Source: Bacteroidota bacterium
GTDB taxonomy: Bacteria > Bacteroidota > Bacteroidia > Flavobacteriales_D > Crocinitomicaceae
DNA length: 8,505 nt
Direction: 5' to 3'
Assembly (NCBI GenBank): GCA_016866415.1
Contig: VGML01000087.1
Coordinates: 1-8,505, forward strand
Made by a program: the position numbers and the translations under genes. Under the pieces are notes generated by a model. That model did not search any database, was not told where the DNA came from, and worked only from the letters and a program-made list of their open reading frames with translations. This document shows positions 1-7,236 of the stretch, piece after piece. How positions within the stretch are numbered: the first letter of the stretch is position 1; every line of letters starts with the position of its first letter.

Positions 1-1512
1 CACCTTAGGAATATTTTTCTAGGTTATTCCGTTTCAGAAATTCTTAAGGCAAACGGACACAGAGTAATCAAAACCCAAGTCATAAACGACCGGGGAATCC
101 ATATTTGTAAAAGCATGCTTGCCTGGGAGAAGTTTTCACCCTTGAATTCAAAAGGCGAAAGGGAAACACCTTCCAATACTGGCATAAAAGGCGACAAATT
201 GGTCGGTAAATACTACGTTGAATTTGACAAACATTTCAACGAAGAAGCAAATCAAATCATTACAAAATGGATTGAAGGTAATTTTGAAAGTTTTTCTTCT
301 TCCATAAAAGAAGAATTCCTAAAATTTCAATCGGCCAAGGAGGGAAAAGATGAAAAAGCTACACAAGCAATCGACTCGAAAATAAAGGATCTTGCAAAAA
401 ATCAAACGAGTATTCTTCGAGAGGCCAAAGAAATGCTCATCAAATGGGAAGCGCGTGACCCACAAGTTTATTTACTTTGGAACACAATGAACGGTTGGGT
501 ATATGAAGGATTTGAAGCAACATACAAAAAGATGGGCGTTGATTTCGATAAGCTATACTATGAGTCGGATACGTTTCTTCTTGGAAAAGATGTTGTTATT
601 GAAGGGATTAAAGACGGTGTTTTTCACAAAAAAGAAGATGGATCAGTTTGGATTGATTTAACAAATGATGGACTCGATGAAAAATTGGTTCTTCGATCAG
701 ATGGAACTGCGGTTTATATGACGCAAGACATAGGAACAGCAATTGACCGTTTTAAGGATTATCCCGATTTAAATGGAATGGTCTATACAGTTGGTAATGA
801 ACAAGATTACCACTTCAAAGTATTGTTTTTAATTTTAAAAAAACTCGGATATAAATGGGCTGAGAATTGTTTCCATTTGTCTTATGGAATGGTCGATTTA
901 CCAACAGGTAAAATGAAATCGAGAGAAGGAACAGTAGTTGATGCGGATGATTTAATGGATGAAGTCATTGAAAAAGCAACTGAAGTAACTCGTGAAAGAG
1001 GTCATTTGGAAGGGCTTTCAGAAAGTGAAAAAAAGCAACTTTTCTCGCAAATTGGATTAGGAGGATTAAAATACTATTTATTGAAAGTTGATCCAAAAAA
1101 ACGGATGATGTTCAACCCTGAGGAATCTATTGATTTAAATGGGAACACAGGACCTTTCATTCAATATACTTATGCTAGAATTCAATCTTTGTTAGCCAAA
1201 GCAGCTTTTAAAAATTCAAATAATAAATTGGATTCATATACAATTTTGGAAGAGGAAAAACTGATCATTAAAACGTTAAAAAGTTTTCCTTCAATCATTG
1301 ACGAAGCCGCAAAGACATACTCACCTGCAATTATTGCAAATTTCGCATATGAGCTAGTCAAGAATTACAATCATTTTTATCAATCGGTAAAAATATTAAC
1401 AGAAGAGAATTCAAATGTTAAAGATGCTCGCCTTACAATTAGCGCTGAAGTGGCTAAAACGATAAAAAAGTGTTTGATTTTAATTGGAGTCGAAGCACCA
1501 AAAAGAATGTAA
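1..1512 (+). CDS. argS: Arginyl-tRNA synthetase (ArgRS), 5' end cut off by window edge
   Basis: Class I aminoacyl-tRNA synthetase that charges tRNA-Arg with arginine using ATP in the cytoplasm. The frame is open from base 1, so the ATG at 115 is an internal Met and not the start. The first visible residues, HLRNIFLGYSVSEILKANGH, are the segment that directly follows the HIGH-like signature, so the window begins on the last His of that motif. The KMSKS-equivalent loop is the ArgRS variant KMKSREG (910-930). The C-terminal DALR-type anticodon-binding domain follows NTGPFIQYTYARIQSLL (about 1144-1194), and the protein ends in EAPKRM, as ArgRS typically does. 503 residues are visible, so roughly the first 90-130 of a protein near 600 residues are missing. 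The extended charged segment before the WNTMNGWVYEGF region (about 240-480) fits Bacteroidota ArgRS. No frameshift is seen. Identification is firm. Confidence 0.97.
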   Translation, partial: HLRNIFLGYSVSEILKANGHRVIKTQVINDRGIHICKSMLAWEKFSPLNSKGERETPSNTGIKGDKLVGKYYVEFDKHFNEEANQIITKWIEGNFESFSSSIKEEFLKFQSAKEGKDEKATQAIDSKIKDLAKNQTSILREAKEMLIKWEARDPQVYLLWNTMNGWVYEGFEATYKKMGVDFDKLYYESDTFLLGKDVVIEGIKDGVFHKKEDGSVWIDLTNDGLDEKLVLRSDGTAVYMTQDIGTAIDRFKDYPDLNGMVYTVGNEQDYHFKVLFLILKKLGYKWAENCFHLSYGMVDLPTGKMKSREGTVVDADDLMDEVIEKATEVTRERGHLEGLSESEKKQLFSQIGLGGLKYYLLKVDPKKRMMFNPEESIDLNGNTGPFIQYTYARIQSLLAKAAFKNSNNKLDSYTILEEEKLIIKTLKSFPSIIDEAAKTYSPAIIANFAYELVKNYNHFYQSVKILTEENSNVKDARLTISAEVAKTIKKCLILIGVEAPKRM

Positions 1513-1520
1513 TATTTTCA

Positions 1521-1528
1521 TATATTTG
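1521..1528 (+). promoter_or_regulatory. Bacteroidota-type -7 promoter element for the small lipoprotein gene
   Basis: TATATTTG matches the Bacteroidota sigma-A -7 consensus TAnnTTTG exactly. It lies in the 32-nt gap between argS and the lipoprotein gene, 16 nt before the ATG at 1545. No TTG -33 element occurs at the usual 17-23 nt spacing; the nearest TTG (1484-1486, inside argS) is 34 nt away. If used, transcription would start near 1533 and give a leader of about ten nucleotides. This is a motif match only. Confidence 0.5.
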
Positions 1529-1544
1529 CAAAAACTTTTTCACT

Positions 1545-1940
1545 ATGAAATCAATTATTGCATCTTTAATAGTTATTTTAGTCCTAGCTTCTTGTGGTAA
1601 ATATGAAAAACCTTTTATTACTTTTAAGAGCCCTGAAAAACGATTAATCAACAAAACTTGGAAATTAATTAAAAAAGTTCATTCAACAGGTTTTGAAGAA
1701 TCACCAAATGAAAGTATTGCATTCAATATTGATTCTGATAGTACTGCTCTAATTAACGGGACTATTTCTGCCAGTTGGTCATGGATGTGGACCATTGAAA
1801 AAGATAAATTTGATAAAGAGCGAATAAAAGTTATTGATCCAATATACAATAGAACTTATAAAATTAAGGTTTTAACTTCGAAAGAATTACAATTGTATGA
1901 CCTTGCATCTTTGATTGAATATTATTACGAAAGTAATTAA
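1545..1940 (+). CDS. Small secreted lipoprotein, possible lipocalin-like fold, function unknown
   Basis: A 131-residue protein. The frame is open further upstream to an ATG at 1470 inside argS, but the start at 1545 is chosen because it begins a textbook lipoprotein signal peptide: M-K-S, a hydrophobic run, then the lipobox LASC with the lipidated Cys at residue 17. The mature part has no membrane segment. It shows alternating short beta-like stretches: INKTWKLIKKV near residues 39-49, a W-S-W-M-W cluster around 79-83, then RIKVIDP and YKIKVLTSKELQLYDL. A LxxxWxL opening followed by strand repeats resembles small lipocalin-like Bacteroidota lipoproteins, but this is only a resemblance. Residues after the Cys (GKYEK) are not an acidic surface-export signal of the Capnocytophaga type, so a periplasmic location is slightly favoured. 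Its stop overlaps the stop of the convergent topoisomerase gene. No Shine-Dalgarno sequence is visible. Confidence 0.8.
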   Translation: MKSIIASLIVILVLASCGKYEKPFITFKSPEKRLINKTWKLIKKVHSTGFEESPNESIAFNIDSDSTALINGTISASWSWMWTIEKDKFDKERIKVIDPIYNRTYKIKVLTSKELQLYDLASLIEYYYESN

Positions 1941-3718
1941 CCAAATATTACCTCATCCGTAATCTCTCTTACCATTCGAAATAATTCCTCTTTAAAAGCT
2001 TGAGGTTCATACTTTCCACGTTCAATTTGACGTAATTTTTGTTCCCAAATACCAGTTAGTTCCGGACTTTTCAGTAAATCATTCTTGATAGTATCAATCA
2101 AAGACATTCCCGTTTCAGTCGCGAAAATATTCTTCTTTTTCTTCTCAATGTATTTTCTTCTGAAAAGTGTTTCGATTATACTAGCTCGAGTAGAAGGACG
2201 ACCAATGCCATTTTCTTTCATCAGCTCACGCATTTCTTCGTTGTCTACCATCTTACCAGCAGTTTCCATAGCTCTCAACAAAGTTGCCTCTGTGTAAGGT
2301 TTGGGAGGAGTCGTTTTTCCTTTGTGGATAAATGGTTCATGCGGTCCGGATTCCCCTTCCTGAAAAATTGGTAATATCTTTTCTTCCTCCTCTTTGCTTT
2401 TGGAATCCTTTTTTGATTCTTCCTTGATTTTTAAGTCCTCATAAACCAAACGCCATCCCTTTTCAATAATTTGTTTTCCGGTAGCTTTGAAAACCAATTG
2501 ATCTACTTTTCCTAGAACTGTCGTGTTGGAAACCTTACATTCAGGATAAAAAACTGCTATAAATCTACGAGCAATCAAATCGTAAATACGTTGTTCATCC
2601 GGCGAAATTCCACTCGGTATTATTCCTGTTGGAATGATGGCATGGTGATCTGTAATTTTCTTATCGTCAAAAACAGATTTCAACTTTGGAATTGGCTTTG
2701 AAAGTAACTCCTCCGTAAATCGTTTGTAATCTCTTAATCCGTTCATTATCCCGGGAATTTTCGGATGTAAATCCTCAGAAAGATAGGTAGTATCAACTCT
2801 TGGATAGGTCACCAATTTCTTCTCATACAAGCTTTGAATCAAATTCAATGTTTCTTCAGCGCTATATCCATATCGTTTATTTCCATCCACCTGAAGCGAG
2901 GTCAAATCATACAATCTCGGATTTCCTTCTTTACCTTCCTTTTGCTCAAAAGAGGTTACTTCAAATGGTTTGTCTTTCAAATAAGCTAAACCTTTGTCAG
3001 CTTTTTCTTGAGATTTCAAGCGATCAATCTGACAAAGAAATTCGGTTTCACGATAAATGGTTTTAAGCTCCCAATATTCTTCACTCTTAAACGCATTGAT
3101 TTCTTTTTGACGTTGCACAATCATTGCTAGTGTTGGAGTCTGCACTCGACCAACTGAAAGCGTCATTTTATCCTTGCCGTATTTCCTTGTATAGAGACGC
3201 GTTCCATTTATCCCTAAAACCCAATCGCCAACAGCACGTGAATTTCCAGCAGCAAAGAGATTATCGAACTCTTTCGAATCTTTCAATTTGTTAAATCCTT
3301 CACGAATAGCTTCTTCGGTTAATGATGAAATCCAAAGGCGTTTAATTGGAACTTTACATTTCGCTTTCAACAAAACCCAACGTTGAATCAGCTCTCCTTC
3401 TTGTCCAGCATCACCACAGTTTATGACTTCTTCAGCTTCGGATATTAATCGTTCAATTATTTTAAATTGTTTTTGAGCACCTTCATCCTCGCGAAGTTTT
3501 ATACCAAATTGCGAAGGAATGATTGGTAAATCCTCCAATTTCCAGTATTTCCAATTGGGATTATAATCTTCCGGATCTTTCAGTGAGCACAAATGACCAT
3601 AAACCCACGTTACGCAATAGCCATTTCCTTCAATGTAGCCATCTCTGCGAGTTCGAGCACCCAAAATATCCGCTAAATCCCTTGCCACACTTGGCTTTTC
3701 CGCAATACAAACTTTCAT
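1937..3718 (-). CDS. topB: DNA topoisomerase III (type IA topoisomerase)
   Basis: ATP-independent type IA topoisomerase that cuts one strand, passes another through, and relaxes or decatenates DNA. The 593-residue protein opens with a TOPRIM domain (MKVCIAEKPSVA, catalytic Glu7) whose acidic motif reads GDAGQEGEL at 102-110. SVGRVQTPTL (188-197) is the conserved strand-binding segment. The active-site tyrosine is Tyr305 in VTYPRVDTTYL. DHHAIIPT (357-364) and GIGRPSTRASII (504-515) are further family blocks. The second TOPRIM Asp is Gly105 here (DAGQE instead of DxDxE). E. coli TopB is 653 residues; this one lacks a C-terminal zinc-binding tail, with no Cys after residue 394. A very charged stretch (about 429-447, Lys/Glu/Ser) looks like a flexible insert. 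The start ATG gives the canonical N-terminus directly and lies just downstream of a -7 element. The stop overlaps the convergent lipoprotein stop. Confidence 0.95.
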   Translation of the reverse strand: MKVCIAEKPSVARDLADILGARTRRDGYIEGNGYCVTWVYGHLCSLKDPEDYNPNWKYWKLEDLPIIPSQFGIKLREDEGAQKQFKIIERLISEAEEVINCGDAGQEGELIQRWVLLKAKCKVPIKRLWISSLTEEAIREGFNKLKDSKEFDNLFAAGNSRAVGDWVLGINGTRLYTRKYGKDKMTLSVGRVQTPTLAMIVQRQKEINAFKSEEYWELKTIYRETEFLCQIDRLKSQEKADKGLAYLKDKPFEVTSFEQKEGKEGNPRLYDLTSLQVDGNKRYGYSAEETLNLIQSLYEKKLVTYPRVDTTYLSEDLHPKIPGIMNGLRDYKRFTEELLSKPIPKLKSVFDDKKITDHHAIIPTGIIPSGISPDEQRIYDLIARRFIAVFYPECKVSNTTVLGKVDQLVFKATGKQIIEKGWRLVYEDLKIKEESKKDSKSKEEEEKILPIFQEGESGPHEPFIHKGKTTPPKPYTEATLLRAMETAGKMVDNEEMRELMKENGIGRPSTRASIIETLFRRKYIEKKKKNIFATETGMSLIDTIKNDLLKSPELTGIWEQKLRQIERGKYEPQAFKEELFRMVREITDEVIFG

Positions 3719-3741
3719 TGAAATCCTAAGGAATATGTTTT

Positions 3742-3776
3742 CAAAAATAAAAAAGAAAGCGCTTTAAAAATTACAA
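3742..3776 (-). promoter_or_regulatory. Candidate promoter of the topoisomerase III gene
   Basis: On the minus strand, TATTTTTG (3742-3749) is an exact match to the Bacteroidota -7 consensus TAnnTTTG. A TTG (3774-3776) lies 24 nt further upstream as a possible -33 element, one base longer than the usual spacing range. The predicted start would leave a leader of about 15-20 nt before the ATG at 3718, with no clear Shine-Dalgarno sequence. Based on motif and position only. Confidence 0.5.
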
Positions 3777-3820
3777 TCAACAAAGGAGTTATGAACGAAT
3801 TTTCATCGAAATAATTATTC

Positions 3821-3867
3821 TTTGAATTGAGTTGTAACAAATTGATTTATTTGCATTTTTGTATTTG
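3821..3867 (+). promoter_or_regulatory. Candidate promoter cluster for the 3882-7236 gene pair
   Basis: Three staggered near-matches to TAnnTTTG, each with one mismatch, precede the ATG at 3882: TTTATTTG (3846-3853), CATTTTTG (3854-3861) and TGTATTTG (3860-3867). The first pairs with TTTG at 3821-3824 (21-nt spacer) and the second with TTG at 3832-3834 (19-nt spacer), both in the normal range. Which one is used cannot be told from sequence. All would give a short leader. The surrounding intergenic region is very AT-rich (about 20-27% GC by hand count) and also holds the divergent topoisomerase promoter. Confidence 0.45.
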
Positions 3868-3881
3868 AATTTTCACAATTT

Positions 3882-4961
3882 ATGAGACGTAATTATCTTT
3901 TAATCAGCTTAGTTATTTTGCTGATAATAATCTACGCCTCTTTCCATTTCTATAATCGTGAAATCAAACCTCAAAGAGCATTTTATTACTGGCAAAATCA
4001 ACCCTACTTCCTTAGTGATTCCGAGTCTTCAACGATAAATAAATTAAGGGTAAAAAAGCTATACATTAAGTTTTTTGAGGTTGATTATAATAATGTTCAA
4101 GTAATATTCCCGTTTGCCAAAAACGAGTTGAATTTATCTACCTATGATACCATAGATACTAAAATAGAAGTTGTTCCAACAGTTTACATTAGAAATGAGG
4201 TTTTCAAACAATCGAGCAAAAAAGAAATTTCAGAGTTAGCGGACAACATTTTATTTCTTATTGAAAAAAAATTCAAGAAACAATACGAAGAAAATCCAAT
4301 TCCAAAAGAAATTCAAATGGACTGTGATTGGACCGAAAGTACGAAAGACAATTACCATTTGTTTCTAACTATTCTGAAAGAGAAAATGCTGAAGAATGCG
4401 TTTTTTAAGGAAATGAAAACATCTGCCACACTTCGACTATACGCCTATAAATTTCCAGACAAAATGGGCGTTCTACCTGTAGACAGAGCCATGTTGATGT
4501 GTTACAACTTAATTCCTCCATTTGATGCTGGAGATCGAAATTCCATTCTTAATATCAGTGAATTAGATAAATATTTGGTAGGTTCAGATTCGTATCCCCT
4601 GCCTTTAGATATTGCACTGCCCATTTATTCATCTGTGCAGGTTTATCAAAACAATAGCTTTGCAGGAATAATCTACAACGAAGATTCGACGTTTTTCAAA
4701 CAAACCAAAAAACTAAACAATTCTTGGTATCTTTCAAAGATGGATACAGTCATCAATGGAATTTTTATTCGTAAAGGAGATAAATTGAAAGTTGAAAAAA
4801 TGAATTTTAAACTCATTAACAAAGCCATCAAATCAATTTTGGAACACGTTGAACTCGATGAAAAGCCGACGATTTCATTATTTCATCTTGAAGATTATGA
4901 ACTTACAAATTTCACCAATGAAGAACTTGATTCTTGCTTTAATTATTTTAAGCATTACTAA
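3882..4961 (+). CDS. Membrane-anchored protein with TIM-barrel, glycosidase-like strand pattern; function unknown
   Basis: A 359-residue protein I cannot assign to a named function. Residues 1-4 are basic (MRRN), followed by one hydrophobic segment (about 5-20) without a lipobox or clear cleavage site, suggesting an N-terminal anchor with the rest outside the inner membrane. The remainder shows regularly spaced beta-strand-like blocks: AFYYWQ (33-38), KKLYIKFFEVDY (58-69), EVVPTVYIRNEVF (96-108), EIQMDCDWT (143-151), SATLRLYAYK (181-190), RAMLMCYNL (202-210), PLDIALPIY (241-249) and TISLFHLEDYEL (330-341), with helical stretches between. Eight strands in that order fit a (beta/alpha)8 barrel, and Asp147/Asp149 sit at the end of strand 4, where glycoside hydrolases often carry catalytic acids. 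It recalls DUF3142-type proteins; that link is from memory and unverified. Its last 44 nt overlap the next gene, implying co-expression. Confidence 0.85.
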   Translation: MRRNYLLISLVILLIIIYASFHFYNREIKPQRAFYYWQNQPYFLSDSESSTINKLRVKKLYIKFFEVDYNNVQVIFPFAKNELNLSTYDTIDTKIEVVPTVYIRNEVFKQSSKKEISELADNILFLIEKKFKKQYEENPIPKEIQMDCDWTESTKDNYHLFLTILKEKMLKNAFFKEMKTSATLRLYAYKFPDKMGVLPVDRAMLMCYNLIPPFDAGDRNSILNISELDKYLVGSDSYPLPLDIALPIYSSVQVYQNNSFAGIIYNEDSTFFKQTKKLNNSWYLSKMDTVINGIFIRKGDKLKVEKMNFKLINKAIKSILEHVELDEKPTISLFHLEDYELTNFTNEELDSCFNYFKHY

Positions 4962-7236
4962 ACTAAATGCCTGCGGACCTTATTATCCGGAAGGTGAAAG
5001 TGTGCGCTTTTCACTTTTCAACGGATTTTCATTTTATGGAAATTTATATCAGAAATACAAATACAGTCAACATTACTATAGTGAAAACAAACTAATAAAT
5101 ACCCCCGAGGCTCATCTATTTGATGAAAACGTGAATCTTTGGTATCAATACCTGAATGGTAAAATTGACAAAAAAAGCATTTATAACGGACTGTATCAAT
5201 CGAACAATCGAAGTATTAAAAAAAGAAAATCAGGGAATGCATTCATTAGCGAAATGAATAAATCTGAAAATTCTGAAGTGCGGGATTATTTGAAGTTTGC
5301 CAAAAAATGTGAAGCCTTCAATGGCTCTATTGGTTTCGATTACTCTTGGGAAAAAGAGGAAATGTCAACAAATAAGAATGCCATAAAAGCCATTAAAAAA
5401 TCACTTGAGTTATCTCAAAAAACCAATAATGCATTTTTAAAAGAACGCTATGCATATTTAGCCATTAGAATGTCATACTACAACGATCAAAATTGGCGTG
5501 TTAAAAGCATATTCGAAAATTCATTTGAGAAAAATAAAATCACGCCTATCTACTATTGGGCTTTACACTTTAAAACGCTTGCGAGCAAAAACTCCCCACG
5601 AAATAACGTAGATGTCGCCAATGTTTTCTGCAATTCGATTGAAAAACGTGACGCTTGCGACCAAAGTTTCGATGAAAAAATTCCGCTTGATAAAATGATA
5701 TATGCCTCATCAAATAATGAAGAAAAAGCAAATGTTTATTGTTATCTGACGGCAACAAAAACGGATTTCGCATTAAATAACCTAAAGAAAATCTATGAAC
5801 TTAATCCCAACTCTGAAACTTTGCTTTTCTTGGTTGAACGTGAGATCAATAAAATTGAGGACTGGATTTTGACTCCACATTATTCCAATTTCAACAACTC
5901 GATTAGCAATGCAAACTATTACAGTGGTTATTGGATGGAAGAGGAATTATTCAAAGTTCAAAATGAACGAATTGAAAAAGACCGAGCATACGCTGAAAAG
6001 GTGGCTTTATGGATGAAACAAACGAAATTTCAAACTTCAGGTTGGAAACTTCTGGAGAACTACGCATTATTCATGGCTGGAAAAATGAATTTGGCAGCTT
6101 CTATTAATTCCATTCAACCAACAAATGAAGATGAAAAACGATTCAAAGCAATGCTCTTGTCCTTGGATAATGTTCATTCTTCTGAAAATCCCGATTTAAA
6201 AAATATTTTGGTTCAAGAAACACTTCAAAAAGAAGTGAATTTAAATCACAATAAATTCGTTTTTGCCATCGCTCGTGAACTTGAATTCAAAAAAAATACG
6301 ACCGATGCGGCTTATTTATTTTCAAAATTGAATAACAGCGAAATTTATTACGAGGATGAATATTATGATGAAATGAAAGAGGTTTATTGGAGACCAAATG
6401 GCGTTCAAAGTAGCTGGTTTTTAAATTATTATTACGACTACTTTTTATACTTGAACGATGCCTATTCGACTAAGGAAATGGAGCATCTCATTAGCGACCT
6501 CAAAGAATCTAACAATCAAAATTCTAGTTTTGAAAGTTGGAAAAAAGAGAATTTAACCAAAGAAATCGATCGCTTATATGATTTATTGGGTACAAAATTT
6601 ATACGTGAAGATAAACTGAATGAAGCTCTTGGTGCTTTTGAAAAGGTAAACGATACGCTTTGGAAATCGGAATATTATCCATTTAAAACCTATTTAAATT
6701 CAAATCCATTTTACACCAATTTTTATTTAGAACATAGCAAAACACCAGTAGATACAGTTGTTTTCACAAAAGAGTCAATTACTCGAAAATTGATAAATCT
6801 AAAAACCGATTTTCATTCCTTTTCAGGTAATAAAAAAGCATACGCGGCTTTTCACATTGCGAATTGTTACTTCAACATGACGCAATATGGTAATTCCTGG
6901 ATGATGCGCAGATATGCTTGGTCACAGAATTTCTTGGAATCTCCGTTGGTTGATAATTTCGAATTTTTTGAATGTAGGTTGGCAAAGAAATACTACTTGG
7001 AAGCATACAATTCAGCGATCAGCAAACAATACAAAGCACTTTGTCTCAGAATGGCTGGAAGATGTGAAAATTATAAATTACAATTTGACAATAGACGTAA
7101 TTACGACGATGACTATGAACATAAACCATTGATTAATAGCTACTACAATAAATTGGAAAAGCAGTTTCCCGAGCACTACGATGAATTAATGAGCAACTGC
7201 GAAAGCTTTAAAACCTACTACAATTCAATAAATTGA
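4918..7236 (+). CDS. Large exported alpha-helical repeat protein (TPR-like), function unknown
   Basis: The frame is open from 4849, but the start at 4918 is preferred because it begins an N-terminal signal peptide (MKNLILALIILSI, then KLNAC), giving 772 residues. Cleavage is predicted before Cys19; LNAC could be a lipobox, or the site could be for ordinary signal peptidase I. The mature protein opens with CGPYYPEGE followed by FSLFNGFSFYGN. It is rich in Tyr, Trp, Asn and Lys and mostly helical in pattern. TPR-like helix pairs are suggested at about 556-580 (FIREDKLNEALGAFEKVND) and in the block 640-669, which contains ANCYFNMTQYGNSWMM and ends RRYAWS. Several Tyr/Asp/Glu-rich patches occur (for example YYEDEYYDEMKE, about residues 479-490). 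No catalytic motif is recognised. It is probably a periplasmic or outer-membrane scaffold working with the overlapping upstream gene product. No Shine-Dalgarno sequence is visible; translation may be coupled. Confidence 0.85.
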   Translation: MKNLILALIILSITKLNACGPYYPEGESVRFSLFNGFSFYGNLYQKYKYSQHYYSENKLINTPEAHLFDENVNLWYQYLNGKIDKKSIYNGLYQSNNRSIKKRKSGNAFISEMNKSENSEVRDYLKFAKKCEAFNGSIGFDYSWEKEEMSTNKNAIKAIKKSLELSQKTNNAFLKERYAYLAIRMSYYNDQNWRVKSIFENSFEKNKITPIYYWALHFKTLASKNSPRNNVDVANVFCNSIEKRDACDQSFDEKIPLDKMIYASSNNEEKANVYCYLTATKTDFALNNLKKIYELNPNSETLLFLVEREINKIEDWILTPHYSNFNNSISNANYYSGYWMEEELFKVQNERIEKDRAYAEKVALWMKQTKFQTSGWKLLENYALFMAGKMNLAASINSIQPTNEDEKRFKAMLLSLDNVHSSENPDLKNILVQETLQKEVNLNHNKFVFAIARELEFKKNTTDAAYLFSKLNNSEIYYEDEYYDEMKEVYWRPNGVQSSWFLNYYYDYFLYLNDAYSTKEMEHLISDLKESNNQNSSFESWKKENLTKEIDRLYDLLGTKFIREDKLNEALGAFEKVNDTLWKSEYYPFKTYLNSNPFYTNFYLEHSKTPVDTVVFTKESITRKLINLKTDFHSFSGNKKAYAAFHIANCYFNMTQYGNSWMMRRYAWSQNFLESPLVDNFEFFECRLAKKYYLEAYNSAISKQYKALCLRMAGRCENYKLQFDNRRNYDDDYEHKPLINSYYNKLEKQFPEHYDELMSNCESFKTYYNSIN

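Noticed and set aside
115..1512. ArgRS starting at the ATG at 115
   Set aside because: The frame is open to base 1 and the upstream residues match conserved ArgRS sequence after the HIGH-like motif, so 115 is internal.
1470..1544. N-terminal extension of the small lipoprotein from the ATG at 1470
   Set aside because: It would overlap argS and place 25 residues before a perfect lipoprotein signal peptide; the ATG at 1545 sits behind a -7 element.
1454..1654. Minus-strand open frame of 66 codons
   Set aside because: Antisense to argS and to the lipoprotein signal peptide; no start context or recognisable protein.
2085..2297. Plus-strand open frame inside the topoisomerase gene
   Set aside because: Antisense shadow; its Phe run is the complement of a Lys-rich stretch of the enzyme. 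The same applies to the open frames at 2800-3066 and 3523-3729.
4849..4917. Longer start for the exported protein at 4849
   Set aside because: The extra 23 residues would sit before a complete signal peptide and lengthen the overlap with the upstream gene; 4918 gives a normal export signal.
5570..5773. Minus-strand open frame of 67 codons
   Set aside because: Antisense to the 772-residue protein gene, with no supporting signal.
6914..7132. Plus-strand open frame of 72 codons in another frame
   Set aside because: Lies wholly inside the large exported protein gene, which has clear coding character in its own frame.
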